Assembly: GCF_023243115.1 (NCBI RefSeq)
Contig: NZ_CP085081.1
Span: 4,676,001-4,740,000 of the forward strand
DNA from: Sediminicoccus sp. KRV36
GTDB lineage: Bacteria; Pseudomonadota; Alphaproteobacteria; Acetobacterales; Acetobacteraceae
Direction of reading: 5' to 3'
Length of the DNA stretch: 64,000 bases
Shown here piece by piece: positions 19,350 to 28,783 of the stretch; the first letter of the stretch is position 1; every line of letters begins with the position of its first letter. The notes below the pieces were generated by a model that saw nothing but the letters and a program-made list of their open reading frames with translations, was not told where the DNA came from and searched no databases. The translations under genes were made by a program, and so were the position numbers.

Positions 19350-19709
19350 TTAATCTGGGGGGCTTTCCAGGAGCGCAAGAAGGGCGGCGACCCGCGCCTC
19401 GGGCAGGTCCCGGATGGTCCGGGCCAGGCGGTTGGCCAATTCGGTCGCCTGGGGCGAGAGCCCCGCCGTATCCACCACCACGCGCGGATGGGAGAGGCGC
19501 GCGAGGCGGACCAACTCCTCCGCGTCATCCCAGATCAGGCCGAAATGCTCGTTGACCTGGTGGATCAGCCCATCCGAGGGGCGGCCGCGCTTGCCGTGCT
19601 CCAGGGCGGAGAGATAGGCGGGAGAGACATGGAGCGCGGTGGCAAGCTCGGTGAGGGAGATGCCCTGCTGCTCGCGGAGTTCGCGCAGGCGTTGGCCGAA
19701 GGGGGTCAT
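19350..19709 (-). CDS. XRE-family helix-turn-helix regulator
   Basis: A 119-residue DNA-binding protein. Residues 3-65 form the HTH_XRE domain (FGQRLRELREQQGISLTELA, with the recognition helix in SPAYLSALEHGKRGRPS). The C-terminal half is helical and ends ARVAALLALLESPPD. Short regulators of this type are common in alphaproteobacteria near Smr genes; the target is unknown. The gene starts directly at the edge of a palindromic repeat (19710-19826), which therefore occupies its 5' leader. Confidence 0.88.
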   Translation of the reverse strand: MTPFGQRLRELREQQGISLTELATALHVSPAYLSALEHGKRGRPSDGLIHQVNEHFGLIWDDAEELVRLARLSHPRVVVDTAGLSPQATELANRLARTIRDLPEARVAALLALLESPPD

Positions 19710-19826
19710 TGAGGGGCTTTGCCCCTCAAACTCCCCAGCAAGAACCTCAGATTCTTGCATCTCCGAACGGATATGGGTGCAGGGAACTGGTTCCCTGCTG
19801 GGGAGCGCGGGGGGCAAAGCCCCTCG
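19710..19826. repeat. Two-hairpin repeat (GGGCTTTGCCC type) filling the gap between XRE and Smr genes
   Basis: Hairpin GAGGGGCTTTGCCCCTC (19711-19727) is followed by CTCCCCAGCAAGAACCTCAG and TTCTTGC, a second hairpin. The right end is TGCTGGGGAG and GGGGGCAAAGCCCCTC, so the two outer ends also pair across about 115 bp. The first half clearly resembles 57378-57434. The element fills exactly the space between the XRE start codon and the Smr stop codon. Confidence 0.82.
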
Positions 19827-19827
19827 C

Positions 19828-20349
19828 TCACTTCACCCTCCGCAACAGCAAATGGACCGCCCCGGCATTCGCCTTGTGCGGATGCGCCGCCCCCAGGATC
19901 AGCGGCCGCAGATGCGGTGCGTTCAACCAATGCGGCAATTCCCGCTTCAGCACGCCGCCCTCCGTGCTGCTGCCCTTGCCGGTCACGATGCACACCACCC
20001 GCGTGCCATCGGCGTGGCACATGCGGAGAAAATTCTCTACGGCCTGGTGCGCCCGCGCCGCCGTCATTCCGTGCAGATCGAGCTTGCGCTCCGGCCGCGT
20101 CGTGCCGCGCCGCAGATCGCGCCATCGCTTCGCATCCAGGCCGGAGGGCTGGGCGCCCACATTGATTTCGGGCGGCGGCAGCCGCGGCTTGGGCGGGGGC
20201 GGCGGGGGTTCCACGGCGCGGGGCGGCGGCGTGATGGTGATGGCGGGCGGTGCCTCCGGCATCTCGCGCCCCGGCAGCGGCCGGATGGTGCGGGCCACGG
20301 CGGCCCAGACCGCCTTGTCCTCGGCCGTGAGGCCACGCTTGCGCTTCAC
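19828..20349 (-). CDS. Smr (small MutS-related) domain protein
   Basis: A 173-residue protein. The N-terminal half is a proline-rich linker (TPPPRAVEPPPPPPKPRLPP). Residues 88-173 form the Smr domain with the hallmark LDLHGMTAARAHQAVENFL and the nuclease-associated VTGKGSSTEGG. Stand-alone Smr proteins nick DNA or cleave RNA on stalled ribosomes in some bacteria; which applies here is unknown. The ATG overlaps the lutC stop by four bases, so it follows lutB-lutC in one transcript. Confidence 0.92.
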   Translation of the reverse strand: MKRKRGLTAEDKAVWAAVARTIRPLPGREMPEAPPAITITPPPRAVEPPPPPPKPRLPPPEINVGAQPSGLDAKRWRDLRRGTTRPERKLDLHGMTAARAHQAVENFLRMCHADGTRVVCIVTGKGSSTEGGVLKRELPHWLNAPHLRPLILGAAHPHKANAGAVHLLLRRVK

Positions 20350-21047
20350 GCTTTTGCCGCGGGGTCATCATCCACGAGGAGGATATGCAAGGCGCGCGGC
20401 CCATGCGCGCCCAACTCCAGCGTCTGCTCGATATCGGCGCTGCGCGAGGGCCCGGTCACCCACATGATGTTGCGGGGCATGAAGCCGCCGGTCAGCTTGT
20501 CGTTGCGTTCGGCCCGCAGCAAATCCCAGGCCTCCTCATAGGCGCCGACGATGCGGCTGGCGCGCAGAACCACCATTTCGGTGTCCGGCAGCAGGTTCAG
20601 CGTGGTCGGGCGCGTCGGGTCGGAGGGGAGCATGAGCGTGCCGGTCTCGGCCACGGCGGCGAAGCCCTGCTGCAGGCTGACCAGGTCACTCGCCTGGCCC
20701 TGGCGCGTCTCGATCTCCAGCATCGGATGATCGGCCCATTTGATGCGCTTGAGCTCGGGATGCGGCGCCATGGCGAAGCGCGCCGGCAGATTTTGCGCGG
20801 CCAGATAATCCGCCACGGCCTGCGGAATCGCGGCGAAATTCGGCAGGCGGACGACGCTGCCGAACTCCTTCTCCACATTGCGGATGAACAGCGCCACCTG
20901 CTCGGGGCGCGAAACGCGGGAGCGGGCCGGGATCATGTGGCGCGGATGGGAGGCGAGGCGCCCTTCCAGCATCGCACGCTGATCCGCCGGCAAAGGGCCG
21001 CGCTTCAACCCGCGCCGGATGGCGCCGAGGATGGCTTCCTTGCTCAT
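20346..21047 (-). CDS. lutC: Lactate-utilization protein C (LUD domain)
   Basis: A 233-residue LUD/DUF162 protein. The conserved blocks are MAPHPELKRIKW, AVAETGTLMLPSDPTRPTTLNLLPDT and WVTGPSRSADIEQTLELGAHGP. LutC is part of the LutABC complex that oxidises L-lactate to pyruvate. It overlaps lutB by four bases. No lutA (the cysteine-rich CCG-domain subunit) is present on either side, so the complex is incomplete at this locus. Confidence 0.93.
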   Translation of the reverse strand: MSKEAILGAIRRGLKRGPLPADQRAMLEGRLASHPRHMIPARSRVSRPEQVALFIRNVEKEFGSVVRLPNFAAIPQAVADYLAAQNLPARFAMAPHPELKRIKWADHPMLEIETRQGQASDLVSLQQGFAAVAETGTLMLPSDPTRPTTLNLLPDTEMVVLRASRIVGAYEEAWDLLRAERNDKLTGGFMPRNIMWVTGPSRSADIEQTLELGAHGPRALHILLVDDDPAAKA

Positions 21048-22510
21048 CGGCCTACCCCGGCACGCTGCCGGCGGGCATATTCATCCATGAAGGTGCGGCC
21101 CTGCGGCACCGGCAGATCGCGCCCCGCCGTCCAGCCAGCGGCGAGCGGCAGGGACTTGAAGGCGCCCTTTTTGCGGCCCAGCCAACCCAGCGCGCCAATC
21201 CCCCACCGCGCAGCCAGGCGATACATCCCCGGCCGCTTGGCGAACCAGGCCCAGATGTCGAGGCCGCTGCGCACGCCACCCGGCTGCAAATGCCGCTCGA
21301 ACTCGCGCTCCCGCCAATGGCGCATGAGGTTGGGCAGCGGGATCTTCACCGGGCAGACGGACTCGCAGCGGCCGCAGAAGGTGCTGGCATTCGGCAGGTG
21401 CCCCGCCTCCTTCACCCCGATCAGGCTGGGCGTCAGCACCGAGCCCATCGGCCCCGGATAGACCCAGCCATAGGCATGCCCGCCCGTGGCGCCATAGACC
21501 GGGCAGTGATTCATGCAGGCAGCGCAGCGGATGCAGCGCAGCATGTCCTGGAATTCCGTGCCGATCATGTTGGACCGGCCGCCGTCAATCAGAACGACGT
21601 GATACTCCTCCGGCCCGTCCAGATCGCCCTTGCGGCGCACCCCCGTGCTGAAGGTGGTGTAGACCGAGAAATCCTGCCCGGTGGCGGAGCGCGCCAGCAC
21701 CCGGAGCAGGCTCGTCGCATCCTCCAGCGTGGGGACCACCTTCTCGATGGAGGCGAGCGCGATATGCACGCGCGGCAGGGTCTGCGTCAGGTCGCCATTG
21801 CCCTCATTGGTGACGATGACGCTGGAACCCGTCTCGGCGATCAGGAAATTGGCGCCGGTGATGCCGACATCGGCCGCCAGGAATTTCTGGCGCAGCCGGG
21901 TGCGCGCCTCGCTCAGGATGTCGCGCCGCTCGTGGAAGACGCGGTTGGGGTCGAGGTCGGTATGCGCGCGCCGGAAATCCGCCTCCCAATCCTCGCGGTT
22001 CAGGTGGAAGGCGGGGGCGATGATGTGGGAGGGGATCTCACCGCGCAGCTGGATGATGTATTCGCCCAGATCGGTCTCGACCGGCGTGATGCCGTGTTCT
22101 TCCAGGTGATGGTTGATCCCGAGTTCCTCGGAGATGATGGACTTGCCCTTGGTGACGGTCTTGGCATTGGCCTTGCGGCAGATTTCCAGCACGGCGGCGC
22201 GCGCTTCATCGGGGGTGCTGCACCAATGCACCACGCCGCCGGCGCGCTCCACATTCTCGGCGAATTTTTCCAGGTAGAAATCAAGATTAGCCAGGGTGTG
22301 GTTCTTGATGTCCCGCGCGGTGTTCCGCAGCGCCTCGAATTCCGGGAGGTTCGCGACGGCCGCCGCCCGGCGTTGCAGGAAAGCGCCCTTCGCGGTCCCC
22401 AGCGCCTTTTGCAGCCCGGCATCCGCCATGGCCTTGCTGGCGTTTTCCTTGAATTGTGGCGAGGTCGAGAGCACGAATCCGGCGTCCTTGCGTGATCGGT
22501 GCTGGAGCAT
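21044..22510 (-). CDS. lutB: Lactate-utilization iron-sulfur protein B
   Basis: A 488-residue protein with an N-terminal LUD domain and two [4Fe-4S] ferredoxin-type motifs, CIRCAACMNHCPVY (about residue 325) and CGRCESVCPVKIP (about 377). ETGSSVIVTNEGNGDLTQTL is the typical LUD signature. It transfers electrons in LutABC lactate oxidation. The C-terminal tail of about 90 residues is basic, as in other LutB proteins. The start at 22510 overlaps the 5' region of the divergent aminotransferase. A downstream ATG (MADAGLQKALGTA) would also be acceptable. Confidence 0.93.
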   Translation of the reverse strand: MLQHRSRKDAGFVLSTSPQFKENASKAMADAGLQKALGTAKGAFLQRRAAAVANLPEFEALRNTARDIKNHTLANLDFYLEKFAENVERAGGVVHWCSTPDEARAAVLEICRKANAKTVTKGKSIISEELGINHHLEEHGITPVETDLGEYIIQLRGEIPSHIIAPAFHLNREDWEADFRRAHTDLDPNRVFHERRDILSEARTRLRQKFLAADVGITGANFLIAETGSSVIVTNEGNGDLTQTLPRVHIALASIEKVVPTLEDATSLLRVLARSATGQDFSVYTTFSTGVRRKGDLDGPEEYHVVLIDGGRSNMIGTEFQDMLRCIRCAACMNHCPVYGATGGHAYGWVYPGPMGSVLTPSLIGVKEAGHLPNASTFCGRCESVCPVKIPLPNLMRHWREREFERHLQPGGVRSGLDIWAWFAKRPGMYRLAARWGIGALGWLGRKKGAFKSLPLAAGWTAGRDLPVPQGRTFMDEYARRQRAGVGR

Positions 22511-22564
22511 AGCGCAGCCCGCCGCACAGGTCTAAGCTTGCGCGCGAGCCTGGAGCCCGATGCC

Positions 22565-23893
22565 ATGAACGAACTCTCGATTCCCCGTCCGAACAACCTC
22601 GACGCCTTCTGGATGCCGTACTCGGACAACAAGTATTTCAAGGACAAGCCGCGCCTGCTCGCGCGCGCCGAGGGCATGCTCTATTTCACCCCCGAGGGCC
22701 GGGAGGTGCTGGACGGCACCGCCGGCCTCTGGTGCTGCAATGCCGGGCATGGCCGCCGCGAGATCGTGGAAGCCATCCAGAAGCAGGCTGCCATCCTCGA
22801 CTTCGCCCCCACCTTCCAGCTCGGCCACCCCATCGCCTTCGAGGCGGCGGCGCGCGTGGCAGAGCTGACGCCCGAGGGGCTGGACCGCGTCTTCTTCACC
22901 AATTCCGGCAGCGAGAGCGCCGATACGGCGCTGAAGATCGCCCTCGCCTATCAGCGCGCCCGCGGCCAGGCCCAGCGGGTGCGCCTGGTGGGGCGTGAGC
23001 GCGGCTATCACGGCGTGGGCTTTGGCGGCATGTCGGTGGGCGGCATCGGCACCAACCGCAAGCAGTTCGGCGCCATGCTGCCCTATGTGGACCATTTGCC
23101 GCACACCCACCTGCCGGAGCAGAACGCCTTCTCGCGCGGATTGCCGCAGCATGGCGCGCATCTGGCCGATGATCTGGAACGCCTGGTCGCCCTGCATGGC
23201 GATACCATCGCGGCGGTGATGGTCGAGCCACTGGCCGGCTCCACCGGCGTGCTGGTGCCGCCCGTGGGCTACCTGCAGCGCCTGCGGGACCTGTGCGACA
23301 AGCACGGCATCCTGCTGATCTATGACGAGGTCATCACCGGCTTCGGCCGCATCGGCACGCATTTCGGCTCCGAACGCCTGGGTGTCACGCCCGACATCAT
23401 GACCATGGCCAAGGGGCTGACCAATGCCGCCGTGCCCATGGGCGCCGTCGCGGTGAAGAACGAGATCTACGAGACCATCATCCAGGGCACGGCCGCGGGG
23501 ATCGAATTCTTCCACGGCTACACCTATTCCGGCCATCCGCTGGCCGCCGCCGCCGCCCTGGCCGCGATTGACATCCATGTGCGCGAGGATCTGCCTGGCC
23601 GGGTCCGCGCGATCGAAGGCTATTGGGAGGAGGCGGCGCATTCCATGCGCAGCGCGCCCAATGTGATTGATATCCGCAACCATGGCCTCATCGCCGGGAT
23701 CGAGCTTTCATCGCTGGCCGGCAAGCCGGGTGAGCGCGCCATGCGGGTGTTCCGCCGCTGCTTCGATGACGGCCTGCTGGTGCGCGTGACGGGCGATATC
23801 GTGGCGCTCAGCCCGCCGCTCATCATCGAGAAGCATCATGTGGACCGCATCTTCACGACGCTCGGTGATGCGATCCACAAGGAAGCCGCGTGA
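22565..23893 (+). CDS. Beta-alanine (omega-amino acid):pyruvate aminotransferase
   Basis: A 442-residue fold-type I enzyme transferring the omega-amino group of beta-alanine or similar amines to pyruvate. It starts NELSIPRPNNLDAFWMPYSD, and FWMPY is characteristic of this subgroup. The PLP lysine is K283 in MAKGLTNAAVPMG; the partner motif is LLIYDEVITGFGRIG. Residues FFHGYTYSGHPLAAAAAL form the phosphate-cup loop. The ATG at 22565 is 54 bp from the divergent lutB start. It may feed malonate-semialdehyde metabolism; the mmsB-like gene at 57.6 kb could be related, but that is speculative. Confidence 0.93.
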   Translation: MNELSIPRPNNLDAFWMPYSDNKYFKDKPRLLARAEGMLYFTPEGREVLDGTAGLWCCNAGHGRREIVEAIQKQAAILDFAPTFQLGHPIAFEAAARVAELTPEGLDRVFFTNSGSESADTALKIALAYQRARGQAQRVRLVGRERGYHGVGFGGMSVGGIGTNRKQFGAMLPYVDHLPHTHLPEQNAFSRGLPQHGAHLADDLERLVALHGDTIAAVMVEPLAGSTGVLVPPVGYLQRLRDLCDKHGILLIYDEVITGFGRIGTHFGSERLGVTPDIMTMAKGLTNAAVPMGAVAVKNEIYETIIQGTAAGIEFFHGYTYSGHPLAAAAALAAIDIHVREDLPGRVRAIEGYWEEAAHSMRSAPNVIDIRNHGLIAGIELSSLAGKPGERAMRVFRRCFDDGLLVRVTGDIVALSPPLIIEKHHVDRIFTTLGDAIHKEAA

Positions 23894-23898
23894 TCCTT

Positions 23899-23928
23899 GA
23901 TGGCGCCGGCGGTCTTGCCGGCGCCATC
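23899..23928 (+). terminator. Strong hairpin after the aminotransferase gene
   Basis: GATGGCGCCGGC (23899-23910) and GCCGGCGCCATC (23917-23928) form a perfect 12-bp stem with loop GGTCTT, six bases after the stop. No T-run follows, so termination may need Rho or rely on stem strength. The rest of the gap up to 24097 shows no gene. Confidence 0.6.
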
Positions 23929-24097
23929 CCGCCTCCCTCGGGCCGGCTTCGACTGGGGTTTTCGAGCGGCTGCCCTGCGTCCGACGTGATTTGTTCAGCC
24001 TGATGGGCCCGTGCTGATCGGCGCCGGGATGGGGCGCGGCTCAGGTCAGGGCGCGGCCGAGCCCGTCAAACTCCGGCGCCCCCGCATCTCGCAGACA

Positions 24098-24559
24098 TCA
24101 GCGGTCCTGCCGGAAATATGGCTTGTCCCTGATTTTCAGCAGCGCGACGGGCCACGCCATCAACCCGGCGCCGATCAGCACGGAAAGCGCCACCCCGGCC
24201 CAGGACACCTCTGCCACCGCGTAGCAGGCGATCGCCAGCGGGTAGAACAGCAGCAACGCCGAGATCAGCCCGGGTGAGAAACGCCCTCCGAAGCGGATCA
24301 CCGGCAGCACGTGAAAAAAGGTGGCGTTGATGAACATGAGGGCCGGCAGGCTCAAGGCCACCGCCGGCAGCTCCTGCGCGATCATGGCCGCCGTGACCCC
24401 CAGCACGCCCACGGCCGCGTTCACCACGTAGAAGCTCGGCCATTCCACCGGCAGCCCCAGCACATTCCGCGCCCAGTCGCGCCAATTCAGCACGAATTCC
24501 TCGATGACATGCAGCGCATAGGCGGCGGTCGAAAGCCACAACAGATCCGTCAGGGTCAT
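24098..24559 (-). CDS. HXXEE-domain membrane protein
   Basis: A 153-residue integral membrane protein with about four or five hydrophobic segments. The N-terminal motif LHVIEEFVLNW matches the HXXEE family, and INATFFHVLPVIRFGGRFSPGL matches its second histidine block. The family has conserved His and Glu residues in the membrane, which suggests metal binding or catalysis, but no function is known. The ATG at 24559 faces the COG0523 GTPase start 103 bp away, so the two share a divergent promoter region. Confidence 0.85.
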   Translation of the reverse strand: MTLTDLLWLSTAAYALHVIEEFVLNWRDWARNVLGLPVEWPSFYVVNAAVGVLGVTAAMIAQELPAVALSLPALMFINATFFHVLPVIRFGGRFSPGLISALLLFYPLAIACYAVAEVSWAGVALSVLIGAGLMAWPVALLKIRDKPYFRQDR

Positions 24560-24662
24560 TGCGGATGGTATGCGTCCGACGCAATCCCGGGCAAGCGGCA
24601 CTTTGCCCTTTCGCGCCCCTGCACCATATTGCCGCCAAATCATCCTCCTGGAGTTCCCCCCG

Positions 24663-25634
24663 ATGAGCGAAACCATCGCGCCCGTCCCTGTCACCGTCCT
24701 CACCGGCTATCTCGGCGCCGGCAAGACTACGCTGCTCAATCGCATCCTCACCGAGAACCACGGCAAGAAATTCGCTGTGATCATCAACGAATTCGGCGAA
24801 TTGGGCGTGGATAATGACCTCGTCGTGGATGCCGATGAGGAGGTGTTCGAGATGAACAACGGCTGCATCTGCTGCACCGTGCGCGGCGACCTGATCCGCA
24901 TCCTCTCCTCCCTCATGAAGCGGCGCGAGAAGTTCGACGGCATCATCGTCGAAACCACCGGCCTCGCGGACCCCGCCCCGGTGGCGCAGACCTTCTTCGT
25001 GGATGAGGATGTGAAGCGCGCCACCAAGCTGGACGCGATTGTCACCGTCGTGGACGCCAAGCACCTGCTCGCCCGCCTGGATGACACCAAGGAAGCCGAG
25101 GAGCAGATCGCCTTCGCCGACCTCATCCTGCTCAACAAGATGGATTTGGTGAGCGAAGCGGAGGCGGTGGAAGTGGAGCGCCGCATCCGCGCCATCAACC
25201 CGATGGTGGAGCTGATCCGCAGCACGAAATCCGACGCGCCAATTTCCAGCGTGATCGGCCGTGACGCCTTCAACCTGGAGCGCATCCTGGTGCGGGAGCC
25301 GGACTTCCTCTCCGGCGAGGATCACCACGAGCATGACAGCGAGGTGAACTCCGTCGCCTTCGAGGTGAGCCGCCCGATTGACCCGGAAAAATTCAATACC
25401 TGGATGACCGATCTGCTGGCCGCCAAGGGGCAGGACCTGCTGCGCACCAAGGGTATCCTCGCCTATCCGGACGAGGATCGCCGCTTCGCCTTCCAGGCCG
25501 TGCACATGATCGCCGATGGCGATTACATCGGGCCCTGGAAGGACGGCGATCCGCGCAAGTCCAAGATCGTCTTCATCGGGCGGGATCTGAACCGGCCGCA
25601 GCTGCGGCGCGGGTTTGAGGCGTGCCAGGCGTAA
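24663..25634 (+). CDS. COG0523 (CobW/YjiA/ZNG1-type) metallochaperone GTPase
   Basis: A 323-residue G3E GTPase. The P-loop GYLGAGKTTL is at residues 15-24, the metal-binding CICC motif is at 68-71 (NNGCICCTVR), the NKMD base motif is near 156, and a His-rich stretch EDHHEHD is near 220. The C-terminal CobW_C domain (about 230-320) follows. Proteins like this load zinc or another metal onto client enzymes, often under metal limitation. No cobalamin genes are nearby, so it is unlikely to be CobW itself. No recognisable Zur operator was seen upstream. The ATG follows CTGGAG. Confidence 0.93.
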   Translation: MSETIAPVPVTVLTGYLGAGKTTLLNRILTENHGKKFAVIINEFGELGVDNDLVVDADEEVFEMNNGCICCTVRGDLIRILSSLMKRREKFDGIIVETTGLADPAPVAQTFFVDEDVKRATKLDAIVTVVDAKHLLARLDDTKEAEEQIAFADLILLNKMDLVSEAEAVEVERRIRAINPMVELIRSTKSDAPISSVIGRDAFNLERILVREPDFLSGEDHHEHDSEVNSVAFEVSRPIDPEKFNTWMTDLLAAKGQDLLRTKGILAYPDEDRRFAFQAVHMIADGDYIGPWKDGDPRKSKIVFIGRDLNRPQLRRGFEACQA

Positions 25635-25659
25635 CAGGGGCAGGGCCTGGCAGAAGGAT

Positions 25660-25708
25660 CGAAGGGCGCTGCCCTTCGAGCTCCCGGCAGGAAGCTGGGG
25701 TTCCTGCC
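25660..25708. repeat. Two-hairpin palindromic module between convergent genes
   Basis: CGAAGGGCGCTGCCCTTCG (25660-25678) is followed by CTCCC and by GGCAGGAA (25686-25693) with TTCCTGCC (25701-25708). The layout is the same as the first half of the elements at 19710 and 57378. It separates the convergent GTPase and pckA genes and could terminate both. Confidence 0.7.
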
Positions 25709-25733
25709 CCTCCCTTCCGTCAGCTGGCGCGGG

Positions 25734-27323
<1,590 letters not shown>

Positions 27324-27460
27324 GCGGAGTTCCCCGTTTACGAGCTCAAAGCCGTGACCGTTTCACCTGTCCCGGTCGTGCAGTGTCACTGGGGGCATTT
27401 CGATGACAGTCGCGGCGGAATTACGGCGATCGGACGGCGCCGGTCAATGCCAGTAAAGCG

Positions 27461-27511
27461 CGAATTTCCGTGGCTTTGCGGAAATTCGTTATTGCTGCGT
27501 TGCAGCAATAA
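27461..27511 (-). terminator. Tandem perfect hairpins at the end of the HugZ-like gene
   Basis: CGAATTTCCG (27461-27470) pairs with CGGAAATTCG (27479-27488). Directly beside it, TTATTGCTGC (27489-27498) pairs with GCAGCAATAA (27502-27511). The second palindrome includes the last codons and the TAA stop of the minus-strand gene. Both stems are AT-richer than the surroundings. They probably end that transcript before pckA. Confidence 0.6.
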
Positions 27512-28226
27512 TCGCCCTGGCCCGACGGGCTGTCCGGATCAATTCGGCACGCACGGAATCGGCATCCCGGGCGGGGGCTGCGAAACCCAGGCGCAGCACC
27601 GTTTCGCCACAGCTCAGCTCCAGCCCATCGACATCCACCGCAGTCAGCAGCCATGCGCCCGGCGCGCCCCCGAGCAGCGCTGTGGCGATGACCGCCACGG
27701 CATCGGCATGGTCCGTATTCACATGTTCGATGATGCCGGCCTCGGCTTCGGCGATGGCCGCCACGGCCTCCGGCTCCGGCAGGAGCTGCGCCATCTTGAG
27801 GCGCGTGGCGCGGGCGAAGCCACCCACCATCAGCGCGCCCATCGGCGTCACCCGCCACAGCGCGAAATCGCCGAAATCAGCGTAGAGCGCGGCATAGGGG
27901 TGGCGCGCCAGCCAGCGCGCCTTCAGCGCGGCATCGGTGATCTGCTCGGCGATCCCGGTCAGCGTCACGCGCGGCGCGGTTTGTGGGTTCAGCGTCTCGG
28001 CGGGGGCGGTGAAGAGCAGCGCGCAGCGCGGCTCCCGCTGCAGATGCCGCGTATGCTCCGAGAGGGAGGACAGCCACAGCAGCGGGGCGAGGCCAGGTGT
28101 GCAGCCGGGCGTCACCAGGCTGGCGAAGGGCTGGCCTTCCTGCTGGGTGGCGAGGGTCGCGGCCGTTGCGGCGCGGATGATGCGGCGCGCTTCGAAACCA
28201 GGGTCGGGGGGCGTATCGTCGGGCAT
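27489..28226 (-). CDS. HugZ-like pyridoxamine 5'-phosphate oxidase-fold protein
   Basis: A 245-residue protein. An N-terminal split-barrel flavin/haem domain (about 10-155), with ATLATQQEGQPFASLV and CALLFTAPAETLNPQTAPRVT, is followed by a C-terminal DUF2470-like domain (about 165-245), with IIEHVNTDHADAVAVIA. This two-domain layout is seen in HugZ haem-degrading proteins and in many uncharacterised relatives. A haem-utilization role is possible, but no haem transport genes are close. The ATG at 28226 matches the family start. Confidence 0.85.
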   Translation of the reverse strand: MPDDTPPDPGFEARRIIRAATAATLATQQEGQPFASLVTPGCTPGLAPLLWLSSLSEHTRHLQREPRCALLFTAPAETLNPQTAPRVTLTGIAEQITDAALKARWLARHPYAALYADFGDFALWRVTPMGALMVGGFARATRLKMAQLLPEPEAVAAIAEAEAGIIEHVNTDHADAVAVIATALLGGAPGAWLLTAVDVDGLELSCGETVLRLGFAAPARDADSVRAELIRTARRARAIIAATQQ

Positions 28227-28348
28227 GGGGGGAAGATGCGCGCGGGCCGCGGATTCTTCCAGCGGCGGCGGTGGCGAAAGATGCGCGGGCCGCACCCGCC
28301 TTCCGCCCGCTTTGCGGGACTCGCCGCCGCCCTGCAAGATGGAAGAGC

Positions 28349-28783
28349 ATGAACATCACGCTCGACACCCTGACCGCCACCGAGGCGCTGGCCACGCGCC
28401 TGGCCGGGCTGGCGCGCGCGGGTGATGCGCTGCTGCTGCAAGGGCCGCTCGGTGCGGGAAAATCCGCCCTGGCCCGCGCCTTCCTGCGCGCCGCGACCGG
28501 CGATCCGGCGCTGGAAGTGCCCAGCCCCACCTTCACCCTCGTGCAATCCTATGACCTGCCGGGCGGCATCGCAGCGCATCATTTCGACCTGTACCGGCTG
28601 GGCGGGCCGGCCGGGCTGATCGAGCTGGGCTGGGATGAGGCGCGGGCGGGGATCATCCTGGTGGAATGGCCGGAGCGGCTCGGGCCGCTCGTCCCGCAGG
28701 GGGCGCTTCACGTGGAACTGCTCCCCGGCGCTTCGGAGGAGGCCCGGCAGGCGCGCCTGTCCGGCTGGGAGGGGCGCCTGTGA
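28349..28783 (+). CDS. tsaE: tRNA threonylcarbamoyladenosine biosynthesis ATPase TsaE
   Basis: A 144-residue P-loop protein needed with TsaB, TsaC and TsaD to make t6A37 on ANN-reading tRNAs. The Walker A motif is GPLGAGKSALARAF (residues 32-45), followed by the conserved VPSPTFTLVQSY and HFDLYRL blocks and by LVEWPERL. It is the first gene of a seven-kilobase-plus run (tsaE-amgK-murU-addB-addA) in which each start overlaps the preceding stop. It is followed here by GTG in GTGA. Confidence 0.96.
   Translation: MNITLDTLTATEALATRLAGLARAGDALLLQGPLGAGKSALARAFLRAATGDPALEVPSPTFTLVQSYDLPGGIAAHHFDLYRLGGPAGLIELGWDEARAGIILVEWPERLGPLVPQGALHVELLPGASEEARQARLSGWEGRL

Noticed and set aside
24560..24662. 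Possible zinc-regulated (Zur) operator between the HXXEE and COG0523 genes
   Set aside because: I see no convincing AT-rich dyad of the Zur type in this 103-bp region.
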